Of a DNA stretch of 64,000 bases, positions 44,644 to 56,542 are shown piece after piece. This DNA comes from Albugo candida (taxonomy: Eukaryota; Oomycota; Peronosporomycetes; Albuginales; Albuginaceae): assembly GCA_905220665.1 (NCBI GenBank), contig CAJNAR010000179.1, positions 186,001 to 250,000 on the forward strand. The letters run 5' to 3'. A program made the translations under genes and the position numbers. The first letter of the stretch is position 1. Each line of letters opens with the position of its first letter. The notes beneath the pieces were generated by a model. It saw nothing but the letters and a program-made list of their open reading frames with translations, was not told where the DNA came from and did no database searches.

Positions 44644-46116
44644 TCATCTACGCCACATATCCTTCATGATTTTCAAGTCAGCGAAACCATCGTTCAGAAT
44701 CGCCGTCAGATGTTCTAAACCTTGACGTTGTTTATCCAGAAACTGCGCTCATGAAAACGACGTTATAATGAGCAGACGAGTCAAAAGCACAAGTACCTGA
44801 TAAACCCTTTTTAGATCTTCTGGCGATAGCGAAATTGACGTCGAAGATTCCGTCAATTTAGTGTGTTGCTTGTGCAAGTGTCGTAAGGCCAAAATTTCCT
44901 CTACACGAGCTTTGTATTGCGCAGGAGCATCCAAAACTGCCTGTAGCTTTTGTAATGCCACGCTAGATGCATCACACACATGACATTAGTATATGACTGC
45001 TACCTCTCGAGATTTTCACTGGCCTTACTGCAATTCGGCCTCTTCCTGCTGTAAAGGTTTTCCAAGATTCTGTAGAAATTCTAAATCTTTCATCACCTAT
45101 ACATTTGGTATCCAAATAAGACAAAGCGTCATAGAAGTCGAATGCGATAATCCGCGAACCTTTAAAAGCTTGTGAAACAAAGTCACATGTTGGCGTCGAC
45201 AATTGTCTAATTTCCCTTCTGTAGCTCGACTTTTCTTCTCCATTAGTTCAACTTGTGTCGTCAGATCCGTAATATGCTGATTATATTTCCCAGCGTGATC
45301 TTGCTGCGCTTTGATTCGTTTCAGCAGATCCTGGAAGCCAATAATTGGGGCTGGGACGAGATGAATTGGATCAGGATTGTCCATCTCAGCCTGATTCCAT
45401 AATCTCTCGCTAATGAATGGAGGACGAATGTACATATGCCTTTGGATAGGATCAATTGTGTTGTACATAAGAAACTTGAATCGTGACTGGGAATTATCTT
45501 GGTAAGCTGCTTTGATTATATTCAATTGAGAAACAGCCGGATCAGCATTCACAACAATAGGAGCGTTGCTTGCGTTAGATAGTATAGCGCTGTTCGAATT
45601 ACTTTGGGCACCAAATCCCGAAAAGCTTCCGGCAAAAGGAGTCGAAGGCGATGGTTGTCCAAAAATCGACGGCTTTAAAGTCGAAGTAGTGCCCGAATTG
45701 AACGTAAACGCAGGCGTTGATGCTGTAGTGCTAGTCGACGATAAAGAAGGAGCAGAACCGAACTGAAATGAGGTACCCTGAGACTTTGATGCTTCGTTGC
45801 TTGTATCACCAAACGTAAAACCCGCGGTACTCGTCGCAGATGGGGCAGCCAATTGTGTGCCAAACGAAAAACCGCTTTGGCCACTCCCGAATGCATTGTT
45901 TGAGTTTGTATTTGACTGTGGGGTCGTACTTCCAAACGAGAATGGCGTGGACGTTGGTGCTGAAGTGGGGACAGCAGCTGGCGGATTACAGCCAAATTGA
46001 AAGGAATTCGAGCCAGAAGATGGAGCTGTGCTTGTAGAAGTTCCAAAATTGAAAGCGCCAGTTGGAGCAGAGGTCGAAGTGGATCCTTGGAATGATGTCC
46101 CGAAAGTGAAGGACAT
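44644..46116 (-). CDS. NUP54: Nucleoporin NUP54
   Basis: Exons 46116-45160, 45096-45029, 44962-44797 and 44742-44644 (introns 63, 66 and 54 bp) encode 429 residues. Residues 1-180 are an FG-repeat region (FTFG, FNFG, FQFG, FSFG, IFGQ, GFGA in a Ser/Thr-rich matrix). The p54 alpha/beta and helical domain begins with SQLNIIKAAYQDN and continues with RFKFLMYN, RPPFISERLWNQA, GFQDLLKR and the coiled-coil LTTQVELMEKKS. The spliced C-terminus runs to KIMKDMWRR. NUP54 with NUP58 and NUP62 forms the central FG channel of the nuclear pore. The divergent neighbour is NTF2. Confidence 0.92.
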
Positions 46117-46680
46117 GGTGCAGCAGCGATTCGAGCCGAGAGTGTTTGTATTGCACTACCGAGAATATTCGTTTAAGTTCGAATTGTGTGATAATGCGCG
46201 AAGAAATTGCAAATCGTTTGTATGCTTTTATCACAAGGACAGAAACGGAAACACGCATATTGTTGATGACTAGATATATGATGAACTTTGTGAAGAATCA
46301 GCAATAGAATCTTCAGCTAGACAGCGATTAAGTGCAGAGCAGATTTTAAGGACTTAATATCATGCTGGAAGATTACATCGACTCGGAATCGACATTACTA
46401 TTGTACGTTGAGTGTGAATATAACAGTGTTCACGTAGGAGTTTATTTGCCGTTTAACTTTACAATTCAAAATAATTGCATTAAAGACAGACAGATAAGTT
46501 GGTATAAAGAAAGCGAGTTAAAGCACCGAATACGTCGTTCGCTATCGCTAGTCACTACGAGAGATATAAGCCAATGAGTGAATTCCATACTTTTGCTTTC
46601 AACCAATCGTTCGATTGCCAAATATCCGCTCCAATCGAACAAAAAAGAAATCTCGCGCTCTCGATTTTGCCTCAAGTCAA
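46117..46680. other. Intergenic between NUP54 and NTF2, small unassigned frames
   Basis: About 560 bp. A plus-strand frame beginning near 46195 (MREEIANRLYAF) and another at 46362-46577 (MLEDYIDSESTLLLYV) could be pieces of a small gene, since coding-like segments such as ESSARQRLSAEQILRT appear between them. I cannot join them with sensible splice sites and assign no gene. Confidence 0.35.
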
Positions 46681-47172
46681 ATGGCGGCAAAAGATGTTGC
46701 TACCGCATTCGTGCAGCACTATTACACGCTTTTTAGTACAAACCGTGCGGAGCTAGCAAATCTTTACGTAAGAAAGCGAACTTCGATGCATTTTTTGCGC
46801 TGCGTCTCTAATTCGTATTTTGATTTTAACAGCAAGCATCGTCGTTTCTGAGCTGGGAAGGCCAGCTATCGCAAGGCCAAGGAGAGATAATGCAGAAACT
46901 ACAGCAATTACCGCAATTACGCCATAATCCTAGTCCTGATTTTGATGTACAAATGTCGACCTCAAATACTGCCATGATCATTTTTGTGCAGGGAAAAGTT
47001 CAGGTAATTATATTTATATGCAAACTATTTACAAAACTGGGTATAACGTCATTCATGAAAACAGATTGACGAAAATCCTCAGGTTCAATTCACTCAAGTT
47101 TTTCAGCTGGTTGCCATCGCCTCAGGACAATATTATATTCACAATGATATATTTCGCCTTCAATATGGATAA
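46681..47172 (+). CDS. NTF2: Nuclear transport factor 2 (NTF2)
   Basis: Exons 46681-46767, 46833-47003 and 47065-47172 (introns 65 and 61 bp) encode 121 residues. The sequence runs from VATAFVQHYYTLFSTNRAEL through ASSFLSWEGQ, a long PQLRHNPSPDFDVQ strand and IIFVQGKVQ to VQFTQVFQLVAIASG and the closing YYIHNDIFRLQYG. This order and length are diagnostic for NTF2, the small homodimer that carries Ran-GDP into the nucleus by binding FG repeats. It is divergent from NUP54 and is the last recognisable housekeeping gene before the accessory region. Confidence 0.95.
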
Positions 47173-47499
47173 AGGCATCTTAGCTCAAGAAATACACTTT
47201 TTCTTACGCACACAGAGTTCTACTATGTGCGGATTACTGAGAAGCACAAATAGCTGTAGGAAGTTTCTGGAAGAAGAAAAACTTGCCCGCAAGCGATGTA
47301 CCTAGGCGTCGTCTTGAGTTCCATGGGAATAAATCGATAAGCAAACGCAAAGCATATTTCGCTCTGATGTTTCGGAGGACTTTGGCATCGCGTCAGCACA
47401 CCACGCTGCCGAGTTTTGTATCAGCTGCTGGTACCGATCAATTACAACTATTTATTATCGCGTGAAACAGCGAGTGTTGCCCACCACATCGCCAAAAAA
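47173..47499. other. Intergenic, unassigned frame
   Basis: A plus-strand frame at 47416-47607 (VPINYNYLLSRETASVAHH) looks somewhat protein-like and its end is duplicated near 60275-60370, but no start, splice sites or family are evident. Confidence 0.35.
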
Positions 47500-49574
47500 G
47501 ACGTTAATCAGACTCGATGCAGCTGTTCAAAATTCTTGCATTTATCGAATGAGATGCATCAACAAATTCTGACAGCGCGTGGAATGGTAAAGGATGCTTC
47601 AGCGTAACACGTCAGTGAATCGCCGTCAATTAGGGCTCATCGAGCACCCTATTGCTTCTTCTAACTTCTTTCGGAACGCATATTGTTAACTAATAAGCGC
47701 ATTAAATATATCATTACAGTAATGTGTCATAAATTGCATTAATGTCCTACATAATGTCTTCATTTCTACTCAACAGACGATTCCTTCATAAAGATTCCAT
47801 TGTCTGGTCATTTTCTATCAACTCAATCTTGAATTGGTCAATTCCCATCTAATTTTGCTGATTTATATCCTGGCTTTATCACGACACTAGGAATTACTAT
47901 AGGAATTGGCGACGACGATTTTTCTTGCTAAGAGACTCAACATGATGCTGTTCTTTTTCTTCTCTCGTATTCTTTCGTCTTCGATGCTTAATCCTCGGAC
48001 TGCTTTGGTTCTCACTATCCAATTAACCAACGATGAACACCAGACAAGCAACAACAAACTCACGACTTAAACCCGCCAACATGCGCCGCGTTGGTGGTGG
48101 CTACGTTCCAATTTAGGAGCAGCCACACCAGCGAACCCGGCCAGCAACCTCAGCAAACTCAGCGACCGTCAGCACCGAGCTCCAAAGACTCCGCAAAGAG
48201 AACGAGTCGCTCAAGAGAGAGATTGGTCATCTCAGGGCTTCGAAGGCTCAATCAGAGTCAGCATTTGCGCGCCAGAATGATGCGCTACTCGAGGTAACAG
48301 AAATGAATCAAACTTTGAAAATGCGACTTCAGCAGCAAGCAGCCGAGGTTGCTGACCAAAAGGATTGCATTGATAAGCTTTCCTCGCAACTAGAAACGAC
48401 TTTATCAGAACTGGAGGACCGAAAAAACAACCTCACAAAAGTTCAAACCGAGTATCAGAACGCAGTACGACTACTTGGTGATTATCATCAACAACTACAG
48501 CAAGTCTCAGCCAACAGTACTGTTGTTTCAAAGCGTCCCGATATCCAAACTGATGATGAAAGTTCACCAAACTTTTTCAAAAAGCTCAATAAAGCACTCA
48601 GACTCGAAAATGATGTGTTATATCGCAAAGTCGATGAATTGCGCGCAACAGTTGAGCACTTGCAGCGTCAGATACAGCAACTTCAGCAACTTCTGGTATC
48701 GAAAAAACAAACAATCAACGTAGGAAGTAGGAACAGCTAATATTCTTTTTAATCAAAAAAATCTCTTATTCTAATTTGATTGTCAAAAAATATCCATGTT
48801 GTTGCATTCTCTCCGTGATACTAGACAGTCGGCGCCGGTTGATACCGCTAAGAAGTTTGCAAGTGCATTCTAGTATTACCTAGTACTAGCTGTTCAGCGT
48901 AATGTGGTGGACATGAATGTGAAGAATACTGTACTTCATGACATTATCCATTAATTAGAAGCTGGACATTGTCTCTTACTACGTATTTGATCGACACATC
49001 GACAGACTTTTGAAACAAGCTTTTATATGTAATCTATTAACAAAGCTCGGAACTCGTTCATCGAAAGAATCTTGCGTTTGTAGCCAAAATGTTTCAATAT
49101 ATTGCAAAAAAGTACAATAGCTGCGCTTCTTGAGAATAGAATAGCGTTAATTGTTTGCAGCTACCGATTGTCTTACTTGCCGCTACACTCTTCCGATGCT
49201 TATTTTGCACATTCTTCAATGTGCTTTACGCCGATCTCAAAAAGCTTAAGCGCTTGCGAAAACTGCCAAAAACACATTCTGAATCCGCAATCGTTAAATT
49301 TTATGTCTTTATGTGTCCTTGAGCATCGCTATTGTCAGATAGAGATCTGCTACGGGAACGAATGCATTCGATCAGGTCCAAGATGAAGCTCCAAAATTAA
49401 GACCTTGAAAAGCATACATAATGAGTTTATCATTGCTAGTTTTTAAAGTGTCTACTGAATGACCCCTATCAGTATGTTTCAATCAGCGAAATAGGTGATG
49501 TGAAGTACAGAACTAGTAGAGCTCATTTATACTGGGTCAATGACTTGCTAGATCACCACTTCAGCACCATCTTA
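47500..49574 (+). repeat. Segmental duplication, copy A
   Basis: This copy is collinear with 60265-62652 in the same orientation. Matching landmarks include GATGCAGCTG near 47518 and 60279, the whole 660-bp coiled-coil frame, GGCGCCGGTTGATACCG near 48831 and 61609, GTGGTGGACATGAATGTGAA near 48906 and 61688, and ATCACCACTTCAGCACCATC ending near 49573 and 62651. Flanks of the gene have accumulated small indels, while the gene itself has none. Copy A lacks about 280 bp present in copy B. Confidence 0.88.
48081..48740 (+). pseudogene. Coiled-coil gene, copy A, interrupted by TAG at codon 12
   Basis: From ATG 48081 the frame runs 220 codons to TAA 48738-48740, interrupted only by a TAG at 48114-48116 where copy B has CAG (Gln). 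An in-frame ATG at 48033 would not avoid it, but translation from the later Met at 48303 would still give 145 residues. The product is Gln-rich and strongly coiled-coil: LQRLRKENESLKREIGHL, QQAAEVADQKDCIDKL, DELRATVEHLQRQIQQLQQL. There is no signal peptide or recognised family. Copy B at 60844-61503 has exactly the same length. Confidence 0.7.
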
Positions 49575-49907
49575 CAAGACCTTTTTCAATTGACAGGTTG
49601 AGTAATACTAGGATCTTATCGTATTTCGTGACATTCATAGCATATAGGCAAACATTAGACTAGGTGTGCCAGAATAATTGTGAATTTTTTTGTGTTTTCG
49701 TTTCTTTTCTTTTTCTAAAAAGCAAACTGCAATTTCGCGGGTACTTACTTCTACTTTATATTGAATACAGAAGAGATATAGTCGAAACGCAGCATCTCAA
49801 CCGCGTTATTCGTACATACTCCTGGAAAGCGTACTTTACCAAGTACGTAGATGCGATGGCCGTTGGAAACAGGAGGTACGAGCATGCTGTTACATACTTG
49901 CACTAGA
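49575..49907. other. Intergenic between duplication and LTR
   Basis: About 330 bp with a short frame at 49664-49906 (MCQNNCEFFCVFVSFLFL) that has no recognisable features. Nothing else is seen. Confidence 0.4.
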
Positions 49908-49912
49908 TACTA
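49908..49912. repeat. TACTA, candidate target-site duplication (left)
   Basis: TACTA directly precedes the TGTTAGAA terminus of LTR1 and is repeated at 59772-59776 directly after LTR3. Confidence 0.5.
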
Positions 49913-50169
49913 TGTTAGAACATGCGTAGTGCTTAGCAGGTGACAAATTGAATACTTAAAATATAATTAGGTCCTTGGTACGCAAACTCTCTTGTTACTC
50001 TAAGCCTACTGCTTTCTTCGACTATACCTTGATAAATTTCCATACCGCGCATCACTAATCGTATAGTCGCGCATTAGAAATCGCCTGGCCGCGCGTCATT
50101 AATCCTGCGCCGTTACCAACATGGATCGTGCGATGGTGTCACTTGACAACAACACATCCTTCTTCAACA
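49913..50169 (-). repeat. Copia LTR 1 (257 bp)
   Basis: It begins TGTTAGAACATGCG and ends CTTCTTCAACA on the plus strand, so its short terminal inverted repeats (TGTT...AACA) are intact. It matches the LTR at 59516-59771 over its full length with scattered substitutions, clearly more closely than it matches the one at 54981-55221. No copia coding sequence adjoins it directly. Orientation is given to match the copia element. Confidence 0.85.
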
Positions 50170-50553
50170 ATTAGATCGTGAATGTTGCTCCTTCGCTTGA
50201 GACACATTTGAGAATCGGCTGAGACATTTATTTTAAAAATTTTTGAGCGTTAAAAATCACCTGGCAGATTTGATAAAATACGACTATCGCGGAGTGGTTT
50301 GGAAGTAACGTGGCCATTGAAAGTAGAAAATACAAAATCTGATCCGTCATGAGGAGACAAAGTGCACAAAGACGTTCTTTTACACATATACGCTCCGGCT
50401 TCATTGCTTGATATGCGCCTCTATAACCCTTAGATCATCCATGTTCGAAATACGCACGAAGCACGATCCGAGAAGCCAACGGTACGTATGAATGAGAAAC
50501 GCAATTTTTATCTGTTGACTTTGAATCAATCGACCGGAAGCGCATACAGCACC
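50170..50553. other. Upstream region of paralogue 2
   Basis: About 380 bp from the LTR1 edge to the preferred start codon, including the in-frame 5' extension from 50488. The LTR itself could supply a promoter; no specific element was identified. Confidence 0.4.
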
Positions 50554-51732
50554 ATGAAAGCTTTACAAATACAAAAATATGGTGCTGGTATGCTTGGAGT
50601 ATTTCTAGCGTATTACCGTTTCGTGGGCGCACAATACATGAAGTTGCAGCATCAAACACCTGATGGATCAAATACGATAGGAGGATTAAGGGTCAAGATA
50701 TATCTCCTACGAGAACGCGGCTCGGATGCACATCCTATTACCGACAATGACCTCTATTTGTTAACTTTTCCCATTGAGGAGGACGATCCAAATGGAGTTG
50801 AAGCTTTCAATGAAATCAAGGGTGATATGCCAATTGATAAGGTCAAGTTACAAGATAATTCACCCGGAAAACCGGCTTATCCCACGGCAATCATTCCCAA
50901 TTTATACGCCAAGTTCGATCGAGACGAACGCAAACAGCCTGAGAAACAAAAACACGGCCGCACTTTCTTGACGGAACTCAATGAACTTCGAGCTCCGAGC
51001 AAAATGGAAGTGGAAGTAAAAGTATTGAGAAGTTACACGCGTACCATCAAGAAGAATAGTTATACGTGTGGCTGGGTGCTGCGAGGGTGTTCGTTGAAAT
51101 TCTTATCCTTGCAAACTACGCTTTACGAAGATGAGAGCTTGATCACCATGAATCCTCAAGTGTACATCTCGAGTAACAGCGGGATATATTCATTTGATAT
51201 GAAGATGGTTCCACAACTTTATTTGTATCAAATGAATTTTCCAGGCAAAAGACAATTTACACCTGAGATGGATTTGTCGAGTGTAGAAATGAACTTCATC
51301 GGCGAAAAGAGACATCGTTATAAGGTTGAATTTCGGCCCGATAACTTAATGACGACAATTCCGGAAAGCTTATTTGACACGTTAAGAGAAAGTTTGATTC
51401 GCATGGACTTCTATTGGGAAAGTAATCGCTACCAACGGCCATGCCAGCAATTGGAGTACGAAAAAGTCGTCGAATTTATCAAGAAGAACAAGCGCATCTC
51501 CGGTCTACCCCCACTCGACCTTATGTATGGAAACGAGCAAGTGTTGACTATCAAAGCCAATAAATACGTGAGGTTTATCACAGAAAACGATCACACCATC
51601 TGTGCTCTGAATTTTATTCCGAATTCAGAAAAGAAGTTGGTGTTGGGATCTTCATTTCTATATGCTTATTCTATCATCATCCAAAATGCTGATGGTACGA
51701 AATTTTATAAATTCTCTGATGCCGATGTATAG
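50554..51732 (+). CDS. Secreted pepsin-like protein, probable pseudoprotease (paralogue 2)
   Basis: A 392-residue single-exon product. The ATG at 50554 is preferred to the in-frame 50488 because it starts a signal peptide (MKALQIQKYGAGMLGVFLA, cut near VGA). The C-lobe is the clearest part: PDNLMTTIPESLFDTLRESL occupies the place of D-T-G-x-S...LP, RYQRPCQQL supplies the cysteine, LPPLDLMYGNEQVLTIKANK follows, and KLVLGSSFLYAYSIII matches the ILG strand. The catalytic D-T-G is changed to D-N-L, and no N-lobe DTGS is visible. It shares RYQxxCQxL, GWxL and LGSSFL with the 7420 product. It lies between two LTRs with a full-length frame, so it is probably expressed. The fold assignment is by eye. 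Confidence 0.62.
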   Translation: MKALQIQKYGAGMLGVFLAYYRFVGAQYMKLQHQTPDGSNTIGGLRVKIYLLRERGSDAHPITDNDLYLLTFPIEEDDPNGVEAFNEIKGDMPIDKVKLQDNSPGKPAYPTAIIPNLYAKFDRDERKQPEKQKHGRTFLTELNELRAPSKMEVEVKVLRSYTRTIKKNSYTCGWVLRGCSLKFLSLQTTLYEDESLITMNPQVYISSNSGIYSFDMKMVPQLYLYQMNFPGKRQFTPEMDLSSVEMNFIGEKRHRYKVEFRPDNLMTTIPESLFDTLRESLIRMDFYWESNRYQRPCQQLEYEKVVEFIKKNKRISGLPPLDLMYGNEQVLTIKANKYVRFITENDHTICALNFIPNSEKKLVLGSSFLYAYSIIIQNADGTKFYKFSDADV

Positions 51733-53989
51733 GTGCTAATGACGGGAAAGCATCCCAACACATCCTCAAGGATCTGTGGTGAATTACTCTTTCACGAAAA
51801 AGATAAAAAGCAATATACACTGCACGACTGATTTTGGGGCCTATTTGTGTAGTCTGATTTCTCCATGGCCATAATAAGCCTTGACGCACTATTACTCTCG
51901 ATCCCTGAGGAGGAACGGAACGCATCCGTTGACGTGAGTGCAGTCTTGTACAAATGGTTAGTGCCCAATGCGATCGAAGTAGCTGCTTCCTTGGCAAAGT
52001 ATGAATCGAGAATCTTTCCCATCAGAAAGACGGCAAAAGTTCATTGTTTTACTTTTTTCCGAAGGTGAAAAACGAAGACGCAATCACCAATATATATTAA
52101 TAGAAGTAAGTTTCATAAATTGCTGGTTCATTGTTGCTCTTTGATGTCGTTGGTGTCAACTTGCAATTTGATTTCATCGTGATTCTGTACTGCGAATTGC
52201 AACACTTTGTGCGGTATCACCTACAAAGCCTTCGCATGAGTCTATTGAGCTGGATGGCGAGGAGGAAGATGAAAAATGGCGGCGCTGTGACTCAATCAAC
52301 TGATGAAACTTCGTACGATAAGTAAGCGACTTTATCCAACCTCCTAGTGGTCTCAGCATCTTGTCCTATCAACAGCTAATTATTCATAAGTGCTCATAAT
52401 CGATAGTGACGTTTTACTCGTAGCTTGCGTCTACCATTGTAGCGATATCGGTAAAATCTGAGGAAGAAGACGCTTCTCATCCCAAGTTCGGGTTTTAATA
52501 GAGATCAGAGCAGCATTTGGGCTTTACTTTGCTTGTTGCTGCCAGTGTACGTTCACGCTTATAAACCTGCCCGTGAGATTCTACTATGAATTGCGCCAAG
52601 TCCGACCATGCTCCGGTATGTGTGCGCCATAAGGTCGATCCACGGTGATACGTATGTGGTTCGATGAAGCATCTGATGATTGGATGATCTGTTGATAATC
52701 GACTATTCTCCTCTAGGGTACGCTTTGTCTCTGCTTCGGTTAGAAAAGAGTCTGAAATATAACGTTGATGCCTGAACGGACTGTAGCATCACTGGCCTAT
52801 ACATTGGTAAAGATTTCGATACCTTCAAGTTGTTTGGTCGACCCGAGAGTACTTGTATTGGTAATCACATAAGAAACAGTAGGGGGAGTCAATTCACTTG
52901 ATCGTGGTAAATCTCAATCACCATATAGATCACAAGGAAAATACCAGCATCATGCCTAGCATGATTTCCGCATTTGATTGTTTTGATCGATACACCGCAG
53001 CCAAGAAAGATTAAGTACCCATTGTCGATTGTGTGATTTCGGCTGGATAAGCTTGTATGAAACAGAGCGATGACTTTTAGATTGGCAATATTTCATGCAC
53101 TGAGGTCGTTTGCACAGATCATTCCAATGAATCGATGGCATTTCTTCGATGACTTCGATGTTGCTTAAATATGTTCAGATACATTCGACGACATTATTCC
53201 GATCAGAAATGGTCGAAATCGGGGATTTCTCAGCACCATATGAAAAGAAAAAAATCCAAAAACATACTGCATCGCATTATCTGCGCAGTCACCTGCTCGA
53301 TACATTACACAAAGTGATGCACGTAATACATTTGCAATCCTACTCATCTCAGAAAAGCTCATCGTAGGAGCTGCTACATCTGCCTTCCCACCTTGCGCCT
53401 TCCATAGTGATTCCTGACTGTGATGTTCATTCGCAAGATTCCTGTTATTGTCATACCTCTGTTTCGAAAAGTTTGCTGGCTCAACTCTGTGAGCAGAACA
53501 TAGCTCAATATCCTCCTTTGTTTTTGGTTGTATCATTTTGACTTTATAAAATCATATTCAATTTCATCAAGATCCACAAGTCGGCATATATATCAAAAAA
53601 TTATCAATGCGGTTTCTTCAATATGCCAGCCACCATCATAATTACGCACTAGAATTCAATTCATTGATTTTGATTGAAGCAGCCATTTGTTCGAAATCAT
53701 TGTCCGCTTGACGACTGATTGCCTAGTCGATATCTGATACCTGGCCCTTATAAAATTATGCCTCTATTTTCGATAAGTTTGATTTGCATCCAAGATACTT
53801 GAGTGAAGGAAAACTTACTTGGTAATCCTTACAATACGCTTCCTAACCAAGCTTTATTCTCTTTTCCGTGCTACCTCTTCCGATTTAATGCTATCAGTCA
53901 TTCAAGTTTTTGCTTGTATCGGGAGTGTTACGTCGTTGATAAGAGCCCAACACGAAGATTACGTTGTCTGCTCACTATTTCATGTATTC
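51733..53989. other. Intergenic, no supported gene
   Basis: About 2.2 kb. Frames at 51865-52068 (plus) and 53165-53536 (minus) are protein-like in places but show no domain, signal peptide or splice pattern. It may contain decayed genes. Confidence 0.4.
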
Positions 53990-54620
53990 CACACCAAACG
54001 TATAAACATGGAGACTATGAGGAAAATGTGAATCCGAATTGAATCAACATTTGATCGCTTTAGAAAATTGTTTGCAGTCCAATGAGTTGGAATGCGATCT
54101 GGAATTCACGAATAAGGAAGAAAATCACATCACATGAGCGTAAAATCAACAAACTGATCCGAAGCTGTGCTGATGCCACACTGAGATGCGAAGAACACTG
54201 CAAGGAAAATAATATTATAAGGGGATCGGAATCACTCAAGAATACGTTGTTCGCAGCAGAAGATACGGCCATTGAATTTAGTCTTTTCGAGGTGACTCAC
54301 CTTGCTATGGTAAGCTCTTCATGGAATATCGTTTGAAGTCGAATGCAGTCAAGCAAAAGGATACAAAGAAAAAGCTCCTACATGTGCAAGCCCCGAAAAA
54401 CGAAGAATAATAGTGAAGTGTCCCCATTTGTACAGAATTTCTGCTGACGAAGGAAGAGTAGTATAGATAGTTCCGAGGATCCAATTAGATTCTTGGCCTT
54501 ATTGCATCGAACTCGGCAAGTAATGTCGGATGAAATCCAATGCGTGACAAATGTGAGTAAATTGATGAATTTTATGGACGTGAAGCACTAGCAAGCTCGC
54601 TTCAAGAGCAGTAGCGTTAA
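53990..54620 (+). pseudogene. Decayed helical/coiled-coil gene, unknown
   Basis: A run of coding-like sequence switches frame near 54110 (SNELECDLEFTNKEENHIT into HERKINKLIRSCADATLRC). It then continues in one frame to about 54620 with three in-frame stops (after SSWNIV, after SPFVQNFC, after NFMDVKH). Later words such as DPIRFLALLHRTRQVMSDEI keep good coding character. The stops and the shift indicate a pseudogene, unless several short introns explain them. No family is recognised. Confidence 0.4.
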
Positions 54621-54980
54621 AAAATGAAATCTAAGCAATTTAAAGACAGCTCAAGCATCTACAGGTGATCTTTCTTTGATTGTATGCAGTCGAGCATATC
54701 ATAACAGTATATCTAATGCCAAACCAAGAAAGACGACTGTGGATTGGGTCGGGGGTACTCACTCTCTTGGCCACATTGATATTTATCATAAATCAGCGTA
54801 CGGGCATTCCAGTAATATCGGAATTGTTCCAACAATGATACCAGTGATTCACTGTAACTACGCCGGCCATTTTTACTGAGGCTTTCGTCCTCTGATCATG
54901 AATTGTGGAAATAACCCGAAAAACGTTATAATTGCATTGGCCATAAACGTACGGATACACATCTCTTTGTTGGCACGAAA
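54621..54980. other. Intergenic up to LTR2
   Basis: About 360 bp with short frames on both strands around 54676-55011. No motif is seen. Confidence 0.4.
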
Positions 54981-55221
54981 TGATAGAAGTGTAGTGCTTA
55001 GCAGGTGGCAAATGGAATACTATTTACACTTAGGTCCTTAGTTCGCAAAATCTCTTGCAACTCTAAGCCTACTGACTTCTTTAACTACACGTTACATCTC
55101 GCATTACTGATCCTATAGTTGCGCGCTAGAAATCGCCAGTCCGCGCGTCAGTAATCCTGTGTCGTAACCAACATGCATTGTGCGATAGTGTAACTTGACA
55201 ACAACACACCCTTCTTCAACA
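54981..55221 (-). repeat. Copia LTR 2 (241 bp)
   Basis: It begins TGATAGAAGTG and ends CTTCTTCAACA on the plus strand. It is shorter than the other two because of small deletions, and by eye it is more divergent from both than they are from each other. It lies about 90 bp beyond the end of the RNase H frame. Confidence 0.85.
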
Positions 55222-55312
55222 CGATCGCATCATCGGCACCTTAGCTAGTGTAGACTCACTAGAGGTCGCAGCTTGGCAAGCTTGTGGTTGTCTACTGCTT
55301 AGGTCAATAATT

Positions 55313-56542
55313 TTACCGGAATATATAAATATTTTTTTTTTTTAAATTTTTCATGTCCGCGAGCATGCGCTCGGACAAGACGTAGCGAGGCTCAAGGATG
55401 CCCCGACGAACAAATTCCTTGATAAACTTGAGGCGCACATCGATGTGTTTAGCCCTCAATGAAGAAGCCTCGCCTCCGATCTGGCGAATAGCCTCTTGGT
55501 TATCTACATGCGCCTGCATGGGTAGAATCAACACCAGTCCAACATCCATTAGCATCTCCCGAACTTTGAGGAGCTCGCGAGCCTTTTCTGACGATGCTAC
55601 AAACTCGGCCTCCATTGTCGAGAGCAAAACTCCTCCTTGTTTCTTCGCAGCCCAGCTCGAGAAATATAGCACCAGTTAAAGAATTCATATCGTTCTTGTC
55701 TGCGGCGAAGTCCGCATCGCTGTAGGATTCTAGAGTAGCTTCACCTTTGTACTTTGCATTGGTGCACATCTCGAGTTGCGTATCCTTTCTCTCAGCAAGG
55801 TATCGGGCAATTATCTTTGACAGTTTCCAATCTAATTCCTTCGGCTCATGCGTTTGAAGTGTTGCCTTGTGCACCGCAAACGTGATTTCAGGCCAAGTAC
55901 ATCGTGCGACCCATAGCAGGCTCCCAACAATAGACTGAAACGACTTGATTGGTTGTTTTACGGGCTCTGCAATAGTCTTCAGAAGCACGCTGGTCGATCC
56001 AGCTTCATTACAGTAGTCATCGCTGACCGGTGTACGTGAAGAATTAGCCGACACCATCCTGTGCTCACTAACAGCTCATCAATCGCCTCCTCCTGGTCCA
56101 GTACGTACGCGCGTGTATCGAGCGCCTTCAATCGAATACCAAGGAATTTTGAAACTGTCCCACATTCTTGGGCATCATCGTAGACATCCACTATTATCAT
56201 CTCATGACCGTCACACGTGTAGTATAGGCACATATCACTAATGCACTTTTTGTATTCTTCGTCTCTAAGTTTCGTCTGCAGCAATTGACTCCAGAGTCGT
56301 CCTGCTTGCTTAAGCCCATAGAGGCTCTTCTTCAGCTCGAGCACGACGTCGAATTTTTTAATCACTCCAAGTCTCTTGAAATGCTCTTCGTTGATTTTCA
56401 TGCCGCTTGATTCATGCAGCAATATATCCAGAAGCTCCTCCTTGTAAGCTTTAACGTAAGCATTTGGGACATCAACATGCTTTTCCGGTACACCCCATGC
56501 CGCTGCAACTCCCAGGATCACCTTCATTGCTGGCATGTCCAT
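55313..56542 (-). pseudogene. Copia pol: reverse transcriptase and RNase H remnant
   Basis: Reverse transcriptase (about 56542-56050): HVDVPNAYVKAYKEELL, then LELKKSLYGLKQAGRLWSQL and the catalytic region IIVDVYDDAQE. The canonical YVDD is reduced to VYDD, apparently missing one codon. Connection and RNase H (about 56057-55313) continue in shifted frames: SLLWVARCTWPEITFAVHK, SDADFAADKNDMNSLTG, then LSTMEAEFVASSEKAREL and HVDNQEAIRQ. At least two frame changes occur, so no functional polyprotein can be made. Confidence 0.9.
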
